This document shows, in pieces, positions 42,189 through 51,778 of a stretch of DNA of 64,000 nucleotides (positions within the stretch are counted from its first letter, which is position 1; each line of letters opens with the position of its first letter). Below the pieces are notes generated by a model. It did no database searches, was not told where the DNA came from, and saw nothing but the letters and a program-made list of their open reading frames with translations. The translations under genes were made by a program, and so were the position numbers. Origin of the DNA: Caulobacter sp. (GTDB taxonomy: Bacteria > Pseudomonadota > Alphaproteobacteria > Caulobacterales > Caulobacteraceae). Location: contig JAUSMJ010000073.1 of assembly GCA_030645575.1 (NCBI GenBank), positions 1 through 64,000 on the forward strand, read 5' to 3'.

Positions 42189-43132
42189 CAGGCGGGAAGT
42201 TTCATTTCGAGGGAGTAGGCGACGAAGGTGTCGAACACCGCGTCGTGGATGCGGGCGCATTCGCCGATGACCGTGGCCAGCAGGGCGCTGGCGCCCACCG
42301 ACTCCAGCTCATCGACGTCGGCGTATTGCAGGCGGGCCTTGAGCCGCCCGGCCAGTCGTTCGGGCGTGACCAGGCCGCCGGTCTCGACGTGGCGCGAGAC
42401 CCCCACCAGATGCTCCTCGATGCGCGTCGTGGCGAAGCGGATCGAGCGGGGGAACTCCTCGTCGAAGACCAGGAACTCCAGGATATGCCGCGGCTCGATC
42501 TCGGCCGTGTAGCGGCGCAGGTAGGGCTCCAGCGCGCAGCCCATGCGCAGCAGGCTCATCAGCGCGATGCGGTCGGTGACATGGCCGTCGCGGCCGTCGC
42601 CGAAACAGACCTCGAGCAGCCGGGCGATCAGCTGGGCCCGCTCGAGATAGGCGCCCAGCATCAGGAACCGCCAGCCCTCGCCGTGGCTCATGGTCGCGTC
42701 GGCGGCGCCCTTGAACAGATGCAGGTCGGCGATGACGTCGTGCAGATAGGCCGAGGAGCCCCCCTCGAACGCGGAGGCCGCGCCGTCGCTGGTGATCCGC
42801 AGATAGAGCAGGTTGAGCCGCTCCCAGGTCTCGGTGGTGATCTGGTCGCGCACCTGGCGGGCGTTCTCCCGGGCCAGCGACAGGGAGGTGATCACCGAAT
42901 TGGGATCGTCCCGGTCCAGCACCAGCGCCCTGGCCGCCTCGTAGGTGCGGGCCGCCCGGGCCATGTCGGGATCGCCCACGGCCGACAGGGCGATGTAGGC
43001 GGTCTGGGCGGCGGCGTCGGACCGGTCCAGCGTGGCGTTGAGCATCACATCGGCCAGACGCGAGAAATGCTCGGCCCGCTCCAGATAGCGGCCGATCCAG
43101 TAGAGGCTGTCGGCGACCCGCGCGAGCATCAT
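42188..43132 (-). CDS. Alpha-E domain-containing protein
   Basis: A 314-aa all-helical protein: MMLARVADSLYWIGRYLERAEHFSRLADVMLN is the alpha-E family signature, with WRFLMLGAYLERAQLIARLLEV repeating it. The family is always found with permuted ATP-grasp and transglutaminase-like genes and has no known biochemical activity. Its start overlaps the end of the ATP-grasp gene, and its stop overlaps the transglutaminase start, so the three are tightly coupled. A role as scaffold or adaptor is inference. Confidence 0.9.
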   Translation of the reverse strand: MMLARVADSLYWIGRYLERAEHFSRLADVMLNATLDRSDAAAQTAYIALSAVGDPDMARAARTYEAARALVLDRDDPNSVITSLSLARENARQVRDQITTETWERLNLLYLRITSDGAASAFEGGSSAYLHDVIADLHLFKGAADATMSHGEGWRFLMLGAYLERAQLIARLLEVCFGDGRDGHVTDRIALMSLLRMGCALEPYLRRYTAEIEPRHILEFLVFDEEFPRSIRFATTRIEEHLVGVSRHVETGGLVTPERLAGRLKARLQYADVDELESVGASALLATVIGECARIHDAVFDTFVAYSLEMKLPA

Positions 43133-44682
43133 GGCTGGACGGCCTCCGAGGTCTCGTCGACCAGCACCCAGGTGTCCTTCGAGCCGCCGCCCTGGCTGGA
43201 ATTGACCACCAGTGAACCGCGCCGCAGCGCCACGCGGGTCAGGGCGCCGGGCGTCACGACGGTCTTCTCGCCCGACAGGATGAACGGCCGCAGATCGACG
43301 TGCCGGGGCTCGATCCGGCCGTCGATCAGGCAGGGCGCGGTCGACAGCTGGATCGTCGGCTGGGCGATGTAGTTGGCCGGGTCGGCCTTCAGCGCCTCGG
43401 CGAAGGCCTCGCGTTCCTTGCGGCTGGCGTGCGGGCCGACCAGCATGCCGTAGCCGCCCGAGGCGCCGACCGCCTTGACCACCAGCTTGTCGAGATTGCC
43501 CAGCACGTGGTTCAGCTGGACCGGCTCGCGGCACAGGAAGGTCTCGATATTGGGCAGGATGGCGTCTTCGCCCAGGTAGTATTTGATGATGTCGGGGACA
43601 TAGGCATAGACCGCCTTGTCGTCGGCGACCCCCGTGCCGGGGGCGTTGCACATGACCACGTTGCCGGCGCGATAGGCGTTGAACAGCCCCGCCACGCCCA
43701 GCCCCGAGTCCCGCCGGAAGGTGAGGGGATCGATGAAGTCGTCATCGACCCGGCGATAGATCACGTCCACCCGGCGAAGGCCGGTCGTGGTGCGCATGTA
43801 GACCATGTTCTCGTGCACCACGAGATCGCGCCCCTCGACTAGCGGCGCGCCCATCAGCCGGGCGAGATAGGCGTGCTCGTAATAGGCGCTGTTGTAGACG
43901 CCGGGGGTCAGCACCACGACCTGCGGGTCGGGCCGCCAGTCGGGGGCCATGCTCTTGAGCGTCGCCAGCAGCAGGTCGGGATAGCGCTCCACGGGCCGCA
44001 CGTTGGCGGCGCGGAAGGTGCCGGGGAAGGTCCGCTTGGCCGCGTCGCGGTTGGCCAGCATGTAGGACACGCCCGACGGCACCCGCAGATTGTCCTCCAG
44101 CACGGCGAACTGGCCGTCCTGGCCGCGAATCAGGTCCGATCCGCAGACGTTGGCGTAGGCCTTGTGCGGCACATAGAGGTGCTGCATTTCGCGGCGGTAC
44201 GACGGCGCGCCCAGCACCAGCTCGCGCGGCACGATGCCGTCCATCAGGATCTGCTGCTCGCCGTAGATGTCGTCGAGGAACATGTTCAGCGCCTTCAGGC
44301 GCTGGATCAGACCCGCCTCGATGTGATTCCACTCGGTCGAGGGGATGATCCGCGGCACCAGGTCGGTGGGGATGATCCGCTCGGTGGTGGTCTCGGCGCC
44401 GTAGACGGTGAAGGTGATGCCCTGCAGCAGAAAGGAGCGCTCCAGCGTCTTCTGACGGTCCGCCAGGGCTTCCGGAGAAAGGGTGGTCAGGCGTGCGTGG
44501 ACCGAGGCGTAGTGGCCGCGGACATCGCCGCCGGCCACGTACATCTCGTCGAACGCCTCGCCCGGCAGGTAGGCCGCATCCGCGAACGGCGCCGCGGGAT
44601 CGTGGTTCGGGATCTGCAGGCTCGCGACGGTCAAGTCCGGGTCCGTTTCTTTGCCGGCCTGAACGGCCTCTTCACGGTTCAT
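43129..44682 (-). CDS. Circularly permuted type 2 ATP-grasp protein
   Basis: A 517-aa protein. Visible family blocks are FDEMYVAGGDVRGHYASVHARL, RIIPSTEWNHIEAGLIQRLKALNMFLDDIYGEQQIL, DLIRGQDGQFAVLEDNLRVPSGVSYMLANR, GPHASRKEREAFAEAL and LRPFILSGEKTVVTPGALTRVALRRGSLVVNSSQGGGSKDTWV. These make up the permuted ATP-grasp fold predicted to form amide bonds (amidoligase-like). It is first in the operon with alpha-E and transglutaminase genes. The substrate is unknown. Confidence 0.92.
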   Translation of the reverse strand: MNREEAVQAGKETDPDLTVASLQIPNHDPAAPFADAAYLPGEAFDEMYVAGGDVRGHYASVHARLTTLSPEALADRQKTLERSFLLQGITFTVYGAETTTERIIPTDLVPRIIPSTEWNHIEAGLIQRLKALNMFLDDIYGEQQILMDGIVPRELVLGAPSYRREMQHLYVPHKAYANVCGSDLIRGQDGQFAVLEDNLRVPSGVSYMLANRDAAKRTFPGTFRAANVRPVERYPDLLLATLKSMAPDWRPDPQVVVLTPGVYNSAYYEHAYLARLMGAPLVEGRDLVVHENMVYMRTTTGLRRVDVIYRRVDDDFIDPLTFRRDSGLGVAGLFNAYRAGNVVMCNAPGTGVADDKAVYAYVPDIIKYYLGEDAILPNIETFLCREPVQLNHVLGNLDKLVVKAVGASGGYGMLVGPHASRKEREAFAEALKADPANYIAQPTIQLSTAPCLIDGRIEPRHVDLRPFILSGEKTVVTPGALTRVALRRGSLVVNSSQGGGSKDTWVLVDETSEAVQP

Positions 44683-44854
44683 TCCTAACGCTCATCCCCG
44701 ACAGTCGGGCGCGTTTACGGCTGAGTCGCCCCATGAAGTCCCGACTGCCTGGCATTTGTGCAATTTTGACCGTCCGTGCAAAGGGCTGGACGGCGTGACA
44801 GTCTCGACGGGCCCGACTAAACGGGGACCGGGGGCGCAGACAGAGGAAGACAGT

Positions 44855-46666
44855 TTGCAGCCCGCGCGCTCCGCCCTCGTCGTCGCCACCGTCGCCGCGC
44901 TCGCCGCGCTGGCGACGCCGGCGCTGGCGCAGACGCCCAAGGCGGCGGTCCAGGGCGTGACGGACACCGAGCTGCGCGACGCCATCGAACGCGCCGTCGG
45001 CGAGGCCAGGTCAACACCCGAGACCCGCTTCGAAGCCCGTCGCCGCGCCCGCGACGCGGCCGAGGACGCCATCGCCGCCCTGCGCACCCAGGGCTACTAC
45101 GCCTACGAGGTTCAGCCCGACGTCATCGACCGCGACGAGGACGGCGGCGGCGAGCCGCCGCGCGCGGTGCTGATCATCAAGCCGGGGCCCAGGTTCCGGT
45201 TCGCCGGGGCGGGCGTCGAGTGGGTCGGCGCCGAACCTCTGCCAGAGGTGATCATCTCCGCCGAACAGGCCATGGCCATCCGCCGCGGCGCCGCCGGCAA
45301 GGCGGCCGATGTGCTGGCCGCCGAGGGCCGCATCGTCGCCGCCATCCAGAAGCGCGGCTACGCCGACGCCGAGCCTGGCGTGCGCGAGGTCATCGTCGAT
45401 CACGCCGACCACACGGTGCGGCCGACCTTTCGCATCGTCGCCGGCGAACGGGTGATGATGGACGGCGTGACCGTCGAGCCGGCCGGCCGGACCGGTCCCG
45501 CCTGGGTCGTGTCGCTGGCGCCCTGGAAACCCGGCGATGTCTACAATCCCGAACAGGTCGCGGAGCTGGAACGGCGACTGCTGGACACCGGGGTCTATGA
45601 CTCGGTCTCGGTCACGCTGCGGCCGGCGGACAAGGCCGATGCCGAGGGACGCCGGCCGGTGCTGGTGGCGCTGGTGGACCGGCCGATGCGGACGCTGGAA
45701 CTGAGCGCCGGCTATTCGACCAGCGAGGGCGCGGGCCTTGACGTGCGGCGCACGCGCTACAACCAGCTGGGGCGAGCCGACACGGTCACCTACACCCTGC
45801 GGCTGGCCGAACTGGAACAGCGGTTCGAGGCCCGTCTGACCCTGCCGCACTGGCGCTGCCCGCAGCAGACACTGACAATGGTCGCCGGCCTGTATGACGA
45901 ACAGACCGACGCCTATGACGCCATGGGATTCCTGGCTACCGGGGACGTGACGCGCCGGTTCGGCAAGACGTCCTTCGTTACGGCCGGCCTCGCGCTCGAC
46001 GCCAGCCGCAGCGCCGAGAAGACGCAGATCAACAACGCCACCATCCGGGGCGCGGAGCGGGACATCCTGACCGGCTCGGTGCTGGGCGCCGTGTCCCTGG
46101 ACCGGTCGGACGATCCGCTCGATCCCACCCGCGGCTGGCGGGTCGAGGCCCGGGCCGAGCCCACCGTCGCGGTCGGTGACCTGCAGGCGCTCTATTTCAA
46201 GGTCCAGGCCCAGGGCTCGGCCTATTTTTCCCTCGACGAGGACTCCCGCACCGTCCTGGCGACCCGCCTCAAGCTGGGCTCGGTCTTCGGCGCGACCCTG
46301 GCCGATGTGGCCGCGCCGCGCCGCTTCTACGCCGGCGGCGGGGGTTCGGTGCGCGGCTATGCCTGGCAGGCCATTGGCCCGCGACTGGCCGACAACACCC
46401 CGCAGGGGGGGCTGTCGTTGTTCGAGGCCTCCTTCGAGGGACGTTACCGCCTGACCGGGCGTTGGGGCGTGGTGGTCTTCATCGACGCCGGGGCCATTGG
46501 CACGGACGCCTATCCGCAGGGCGATGACTTCAGCGTCGGCGCCGGCCTTGGCGTGCGCTACGACTTGGGCTTTGGACCGATCCGGGCCGACATCGCCGTG
46601 CCGCTGGACAAGCGCGAGGGCGACGCCGACTTCCAGATCTACATCAGCATCGGACAGGCGTTTTGA
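44855..46666 (+). CDS. tamA: TamA-like outer-membrane assembly protein (Omp85 family)
   Basis: A 603-aa protein: TTG start at 44855 behind GAGGAAG gives a good signal peptide (MQPARSALVVATVAALAALATPALAQ). POTRA-like domains follow (AAEDAIAALRTQGYYAYEV, AIRRGAAGKAADVLAAEGRIVAAIQKRGYADAEPGVREVIVD, VAELERRLLDTGVYDSVSVTL), then a 16-strand barrel with the conserved RRFYAGGGGSVRGYAWQAIGP loop. It ends in aromatic SIGQAF. With TamB it forms the translocation and assembly module. It overlaps tamB by 4 nt. Confidence 0.92.
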   Translation: MQPARSALVVATVAALAALATPALAQTPKAAVQGVTDTELRDAIERAVGEARSTPETRFEARRRARDAAEDAIAALRTQGYYAYEVQPDVIDRDEDGGGEPPRAVLIIKPGPRFRFAGAGVEWVGAEPLPEVIISAEQAMAIRRGAAGKAADVLAAEGRIVAAIQKRGYADAEPGVREVIVDHADHTVRPTFRIVAGERVMMDGVTVEPAGRTGPAWVVSLAPWKPGDVYNPEQVAELERRLLDTGVYDSVSVTLRPADKADAEGRRPVLVALVDRPMRTLELSAGYSTSEGAGLDVRRTRYNQLGRADTVTYTLRLAELEQRFEARLTLPHWRCPQQTLTMVAGLYDEQTDAYDAMGFLATGDVTRRFGKTSFVTAGLALDASRSAEKTQINNATIRGAERDILTGSVLGAVSLDRSDDPLDPTRGWRVEARAEPTVAVGDLQALYFKVQAQGSAYFSLDEDSRTVLATRLKLGSVFGATLADVAAPRRFYAGGGGSVRGYAWQAIGPRLADNTPQGGLSLFEASFEGRYRLTGRWGVVVFIDAGAIGTDAYPQGDDFSVGAGLGVRYDLGFGPIRADIAVPLDKREGDADFQIYISIGQAF

Positions 46667-49600
46667 GCGAGACCGCGCCCCCGCCGGAGACACCGCCCCC
46701 CCGCCGCCGGCTGCTGCCGGCCGGCGGGCCGGGGCTGATCATCCTGGTGTCGTTGGTCGCGGTGCTGCTGGTCGCGGGCCTGGGCCTGTTCACGCGCTAC
46801 GGGATCAACACCGCGCCGGGCCTGATGTTCGTCGAGGCGCGCGCCAACGGGCTGAAGCTCGGTCGCTATGGCAAGCTCAGGATCCGGGGCCTGCACGGCG
46901 ACCTGTGGCGGGACTTCACGATCAGTCACCTGACGATCAGTGACGAGAAGGGCGTCTGGCTCGACGCCGACAATGTGGTGGTCGTCTGGCGTTATCACGA
47001 GCTGTTCCTGCGCCGCTTTCATGCCGACCGGCTGGCGGCGGCCAGGGTGCGCGTCCTGCGCCGCCCGACCCTGGCGCCCAAGGCCGTGTCGCGCGGCCTG
47101 CCGGTTTCGGTGAACATCGAGAAGGCGCGGCTGGTGGTCGAGACCCTGCCGGCCTTCAGCTACGAGCGCGGCCTGTTCGATGTGGTCGGGTCGCTGGACA
47201 TGGTGCGCAAGGGACCGGTTCACATCCGCATGGGCGTTGGCAGCCGGCTGCACGCCGGCGACCGTGTCGGCCTGGCGGTCGATACCGGCAAGGGCAAGCC
47301 CCTGGTGATCATCGCCGACGCGGCCGAAGCCCGGGGCGGGGCCATCGCCGGTTCCCTGGGCCTGGCCTCCGACCGGCCGTTCTCGCTGAAGGTCCGGGCC
47401 GGCGGGGCGCCGGGCGCGGGCCGGTTCACGCTGCTCGCCACCTCCGGGACCCAGGTTCCGGCCCAGGCCTCGGGCGTCTGGAGCAAGGCCGGGGGCTCGG
47501 CCAGCGGCCGCGTGTCGCTCGTCGCGTCCGCCCTGACCGCGAAATATGCCCAGCGCTTCGGCGACGAGGTCCGCTTCTCGGTTGCGGGGGCCAAGGCGAA
47601 GAGCGGCCTCTACGCCCTGGACGGCCGTGCCGACAGCCCGACGCTGTCCGTCACCGCCCGGGGCGAGGCCGATGTCGGCAAGCGACTGATCGGACCCGGC
47701 GGCCTGGCGGTCACGGCTTCGACCACCAGTCTCGACCGCGTGGCGAGCCGCTTCATCGCCGGGGCCGCCCGGACCCAGGGCCGGCTGACGGGCAGCGGCG
47801 CCAGCTGGGCCTATGTCGGGACCATCGCCTCGGCGAACTTCAAGGCGGCGGGCTACGGCCTGGCGCGGGTGTCAGGCCCGGTGACCGTGGCCCGCCGCAA
47901 GGGCGAGCTGACGGTCCAGGGAACGCTGGCCGGCGAGGGCGGGGCCGGGAAGGGCTACCTCGCCGCCCTGCTCGGCGCCCGGCCCACGGCGGATGTCCAG
48001 TACGCGCGCCTGGCCGACGGGCGCCAGCTGATCCGCCGACTCAGGGGCGCCGGCGCGGGCCTCAAGCTCGAGGCCACCGGCGAACGCTCCCTGCTTGGCG
48101 GCCTGTCGTTCAAGGGCGATGCCCAGCTGACCAACCTGATCGCCGCGCGCGCGGGCTCGAAGGGCGCGGCGACGGCCGCCTGGTCGGCGACGCAGCATGG
48201 CGCGGGCAAGCCCTGGACGGTGACCGTCGATGGCAAGGGGACCGGCTTCGCCACCGGCTACGCCGAGCTGGACCGCCTGCTCGGCCCCGCGCCGCGCTTC
48301 AAGGGCAAGGCCGATCTGCAGGCCGGCCGCTGCGCGGTTCAGTCGGCGGAGCTCAATGGCGCCCTGGCCTCGGCCCGGGCGGCCGGGCTGATCGGGCCGG
48401 GTGGGGCGCTCAAGCTCAGCCTGGACTGGACGGCCAGGGGACCATTCGGCGCCGGGCCGGTCGAGGTGGCGGGCGACGCCAGGGGCACGGGAGCCATCAC
48501 CGGCTCGCTTGCCGCGCCGCGCGCCGACCTGATCGCCGACTTCGCCACCGTCGAGGTTCCACGCCTGACCCTGACCGGCGCGCATGTCACCCTCAGCTTC
48601 CTGCGCGGCCCGGGCGGGACCGACGGGGCCCTGGCGATCGCCGCCGGCAGCCAGTACGGCCCGGCCCGCGCCCGGACCGCCTTCCGCTTCGCCGAAGGCG
48701 GCCTGGATCTGACGGGGCTGGACGCCGACGCCGGGGGCGTCAAGGCCACCGGAGCCCTGGCCCTGCGCAAGGGGCGGCCCTCGACCGCCGACCTGATCCT
48801 GGCCATCGGCCCGGGCGCGATCCTGACGGAAGGCGCGATCAGCGGCTCGGCCCGGGTCGTCGACGCCGCCGGCGGGCCGCGCGCGACGCTGAACCTGACG
48901 GCGCTCAACGCCACGCTTCGCGGCGCTGGCGGCCTGCGGTTCTCGTCGGCGCGGTTCACCGCCGACGGCCCCCTCGAACGCCTGCCGGTGTCGGTGGATG
49001 GGCGGGGGGCCTACGGCTCGAACAGCTGGCGGTTCAAGGGCGACGGCTTCTTCGCCCAGCGCGGCGACAACACCGGCCTGGCCCTGGATGGCGAGGGGCG
49101 CTTCGGCTCGGCCGATTTCCGCACCCTTGAGACCGCTAAAATCGGTTTCGGCGGCGGCCAGCGGTTCGCCGATCTCAAGCTCGACGTCGAAGGCGGTCGC
49201 GCCGCGATCACGCTGCGCGCCGACGGCGATGCGGCCGACCTGCGCGCCAGCCTGACGGGCGTGTCCCTCGGCGCCCTGAACGAGGACCTGGCCGGGCAGT
49301 TCGACGGCGAGCTGTCCCTGCGGGGCAAGGGCGACCGGCTGACCGGCGACCTGACGGCGGCGCTACGCGACGCCCGGGCCCGGGGCGCGGGCAAGACGGT
49401 CTCGGTCAACGGCGACGTCAAGGCTGTCCTCGACGACGCGACCCTGACCATCACCGGGACGGCGACCAACGCCGGCGGCCTGCGGTCGGGTGTCAGCCTT
49501 GCCCTGCCGGTGGTGGCCTCCGCCGCGCCGTTCCGGCTGGCCATCGCCCGCCAGCAGCCGATGCGCGGCCAGTTCATGGCCGAAGGCGAGATCAAGCCGC

Positions 49601-50862
49601 TGTGGGACCTGCTGGTCGGCGGCGAACGCACGGTCTCGGGCCAGGTGTCGATGGCCGGGACCATCGCCGGCAGCCTGGCCGATCCCCGACTGGCGGGCCG
49701 CGCCGAACTGAGCCGCGGGTCCTTCGTGGATGGCGTCGTCGGCCTGAAGCTGGAGGACCTGTCCGTCGTCGCCGTGCTGTCCGACAACGCCATCGACGTC
49801 AGCCGCTTCTCGGCGTCCGACGGCCGGGGCGGGCGCGTCAGCGGCGGCGAACGTGGCCAGCTGTCGGGTGGCGGTCGCATCAGCCTGCTGCGCGACGGGG
49901 TGAGCACCTTCCGCGTCACCCTGAAGGACTTCCAGCTGATCGAGAACGACGCGGTGACGGCCATCGCGTCAGGCGACACGACCATCAACCGGGCCGCCGA
50001 CGGCAAGGTCCAGGTGTCCGGCGCCCTGAACATCGACCGGGCCACCGTGGCGGCCAACCCGCCCACCCCCAGCGGCGTCGTGCCGATGGACGTGGTCGAG
50101 ATCAACCGCTCCAACGGCGGCGAGGCCGAGGTGCTGGCCGAGCCGTCCCGCGGCCTGGTGGTCGCCCTGGACGTGACCCTGAAGGCCGCGCGCGGCATCT
50201 TCGTCGAGGGGCGCGGCCTGGACGCGGAACTGTCGCTGGACGCCCATGTCGGCGGCACGACCGCCAGGCCTGTGCTAAGCGGCGTGGCCAGGATCGTGCG
50301 CGGGGAATACGACTTCGCCGGCAAGCGGTTCGAGTTCGACCAGCGCGGCGCGGTCTATCTGGCGACCACGCCGGAACGGATCCGGCTGGACCTGACCGCC
50401 ACGCGGGATGACCCGGCCCTGACGGCTGTCATCCGGGTGCGCGGCACGGCGGCCAAGCCCGAGATCACCCTGACCTCGACGCCGGTGCTGCCCAGTGACG
50501 AGGTGCTGTCGCGGATCCTGTTCGGGGCCTCGGCCTCGCAGCTGTCGCCGCTCGAGGCCGCGCAGCTCGCGTCGGCGCTGGCGGCCCTGGCCGGCGGCGG
50601 CGGCTTTGACGTGATCGGCAACCTGAAGAACTTCGCCGGCCTCGACCGGCTGGTGTTCGCGGGCGGCGGGGCGGCCGGGGCCATGACCGTGGCCGGCGGC
50701 AAATACCTGACCGACGACGTCTATCTCGAGATCATCGGCGGCGGCCGCGACGGCCCCGCGGCCCAGGTCGAATGGCGCGTGCGCCGCAACCTGTCGATCA
50801 TCTCCCGCCTGCAGGGCGAGGGCGGCGGCAAGCTGTCGGTGCGCTGGCGGCGGGACTACTGA
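46663..50862 (+). CDS. tamB: Translocation and assembly module protein TamB
   Basis: A 1399-aa protein with an N-terminal membrane anchor (GLIILVSLVAVLLVAGLGLFTRYG), a long periplasmic beta-rich region (AsmA/TamB-like repeats) and the C-terminal TamB/DUF490 domain (VLPSDEVLSRILFGASASQLSPLEAAQLASALAALAGGGGFDVI, ending in a barrel-like SVRWRRDY). It spans the periplasm and moves proteins or phospholipids to the outer membrane. The TTG start overlaps tamA's stop. It is convergent with the toxin gene and overlaps it by 7 nt. Confidence 0.94.
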   Translation: MSETAPPPETPPPRRRLLPAGGPGLIILVSLVAVLLVAGLGLFTRYGINTAPGLMFVEARANGLKLGRYGKLRIRGLHGDLWRDFTISHLTISDEKGVWLDADNVVVVWRYHELFLRRFHADRLAAARVRVLRRPTLAPKAVSRGLPVSVNIEKARLVVETLPAFSYERGLFDVVGSLDMVRKGPVHIRMGVGSRLHAGDRVGLAVDTGKGKPLVIIADAAEARGGAIAGSLGLASDRPFSLKVRAGGAPGAGRFTLLATSGTQVPAQASGVWSKAGGSASGRVSLVASALTAKYAQRFGDEVRFSVAGAKAKSGLYALDGRADSPTLSVTARGEADVGKRLIGPGGLAVTASTTSLDRVASRFIAGAARTQGRLTGSGASWAYVGTIASANFKAAGYGLARVSGPVTVARRKGELTVQGTLAGEGGAGKGYLAALLGARPTADVQYARLADGRQLIRRLRGAGAGLKLEATGERSLLGGLSFKGDAQLTNLIAARAGSKGAATAAWSATQHGAGKPWTVTVDGKGTGFATGYAELDRLLGPAPRFKGKADLQAGRCAVQSAELNGALASARAAGLIGPGGALKLSLDWTARGPFGAGPVEVAGDARGTGAITGSLAAPRADLIADFATVEVPRLTLTGAHVTLSFLRGPGGTDGALAIAAGSQYGPARARTAFRFAEGGLDLTGLDADAGGVKATGALALRKGRPSTADLILAIGPGAILTEGAISGSARVVDAAGGPRATLNLTALNATLRGAGGLRFSSARFTADGPLERLPVSVDGRGAYGSNSWRFKGDGFFAQRGDNTGLALDGEGRFGSADFRTLETAKIGFGGGQRFADLKLDVEGGRAAITLRADGDAADLRASLTGVSLGALNEDLAGQFDGELSLRGKGDRLTGDLTAALRDARARGAGKTVSVNGDVKAVLDDATLTITGTATNAGGLRSGVSLALPVVASAAPFRLAIARQQPMRGQFMAEGEIKPLWDLLVGGERTVSGQVSMAGTIAGSLADPRLAGRAELSRGSFVDGVVGLKLEDLSVVAVLSDNAIDVSRFSASDGRGGRVSGGERGQLSGGGRISLLRDGVSTFRVTLKDFQLIENDAVTAIASGDTTINRAADGKVQVSGALNIDRATVAANPPTPSGVVPMDVVEINRSNGGEAEVLAEPSRGLVVALDVTLKAARGIFVEGRGLDAELSLDAHVGGTTARPVLSGVARIVRGEYDFAGKRFEFDQRGAVYLATTPERIRLDLTATRDDPALTAVIRVRGTAAKPEITLTSTPVLPSDEVLSRILFGASASQLSPLEAAQLASALAALAGGGGFDVIGNLKNFAGLDRLVFAGGGAAGAMTVAGGKYLTDDVYLEIIGGGRDGPAAQVEWRVRRNLSIISRLQGEGGGKLSVRWRRDY

Positions 50863-51311
50863 GACGCGTCGTCGCCAAGCGCGGAAAGTCGCGCGGCGTT
50901 GTCCGGGTTGAACGGATTGACCACACGAAGGCCGCCGACCATTCCGCCGTCCTGCAGGTCCTCGCTCAACAGCACGCCAGCGCCGCTCCTGGACGCGGCG
51001 ACACAGATGACGGCGTCCCAAAGCTGCAGGTGACGGGCAAGGGCCAGTTCCGCCGCTTCGGCGACGATCTCGCCGCTGGTCGCCGGTGTCAGGAAGGTCG
51101 CGCGATAGAGGTCCGCCTGCCTGATGGCCTCCGGAAGCGCATCGGGCGCCTTTCGTTGAACGACTCCCAGAAATTCGCCGAGCACCTGCGCCGGAATCAC
51201 GCCGTTGGGAGCGAACCGGGCAATCACCTCCGCGGCGCGTCTGCCCTTGCCGGACTCGGGCTCCAGCTCGGCATAGACCAGCAGGTTGCTGTCCAGCGCG
51301 ACGCGGGTCAC
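50856..51311 (-). CDS. PIN-domain toxin (VapC family)
   Basis: A 151-aa PIN protein with GTG start: VTRVALDSNLLVYAELEP contains the first Asp, IPAQVLGEFLGVV the Glu, and LQLWDAVICVAASRSGAGVLLSEDLQDG the acidic cluster. The family acts as ribonuclease toxin. The start overlaps the antitoxin stop by 4 nt (GTGA), and the last 7 nt overlap the end of tamB on the other strand. Complete. Confidence 0.9.
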   Translation of the reverse strand: MTRVALDSNLLVYAELEPESGKGRRAAEVIARFAPNGVIPAQVLGEFLGVVQRKAPDALPEAIRQADLYRATFLTPATSGEIVAEAAELALARHLQLWDAVICVAASRSGAGVLLSEDLQDGGMVGGLRVVNPFNPDNAARLSALGDDASQ

Positions 51312-51568
51312 GCGGCTTCGTCCCCGTATTTGTCTTCTTCGGTGATCTCGCCGACCCGAAATCCCGTCGCCGGCTTGGCCGCCAGACGGGCGACCATGGC
51401 TTCGTAGGCCGCCCGCCACTCGGGATCGTCGCGGCGTCGCGCCGTCTGGGGGGCGACCTTGGCCACGGGTCGGCCCTTCTTGGTAATTATGATCGTCTCG
51501 CCGCGTTCGGCCGCCGCGACGAGCTGCGAGAAGTTCTGATTGGCTTCCCGTACCGAGATTTCCCGCAT
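51308..51568 (-). CDS. Phd/YefM-type antitoxin
   Basis: An 86-aa protein MREISVREANQNFSQLVAAAERGETIIITKKGRPVAKVAPQ, the Phd/YefM fold, with a C-terminal toxin-binding region (WRAAYEAMVARLAAKPATGFRVGEITEEDKYGDEAA). It is upstream of and overlapping the PIN toxin gene, so translational coupling and joint autoregulation are expected. A quasi-palindrome lies upstream. Confidence 0.9.
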   Translation of the reverse strand: MREISVREANQNFSQLVAAAERGETIIITKKGRPVAKVAPQTARRRDDPEWRAAYEAMVARLAAKPATGFRVGEITEEDKYGDEAA

Positions 51569-51584
51569 CGGTCCGCTCCAGTTC

Positions 51585-51598
51585 TACGTTGCAACATA
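51585..51598. promoter_or_regulatory. Quasi-palindrome upstream of third toxin-antitoxin module
   Basis: TACGTTGCAACATA, with a perfect GTTGCAAC core, lies 16 nt before the antitoxin ATG. It may be the operator of the Phd-type repressor; the symmetry is imperfect at two outer positions. Confidence 0.5.
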
Positions 51599-51778
51599 CT
51601 AGCTCAAACGCCGGCGATAGGCCAGCGCCTCGGTGGGGGTTCACCTTCCGTCGTCGGGTGGCTATGAAGGGGCATCGGCGATCCCCGTCTTGCGCCATTC
51701 CGGCGGGTCGCCTTTTCGAAACACGCGTCGACACTCGTCCGCGGCAATGGCGTCGGTAAAGCTGGATTGACCCCGCCG

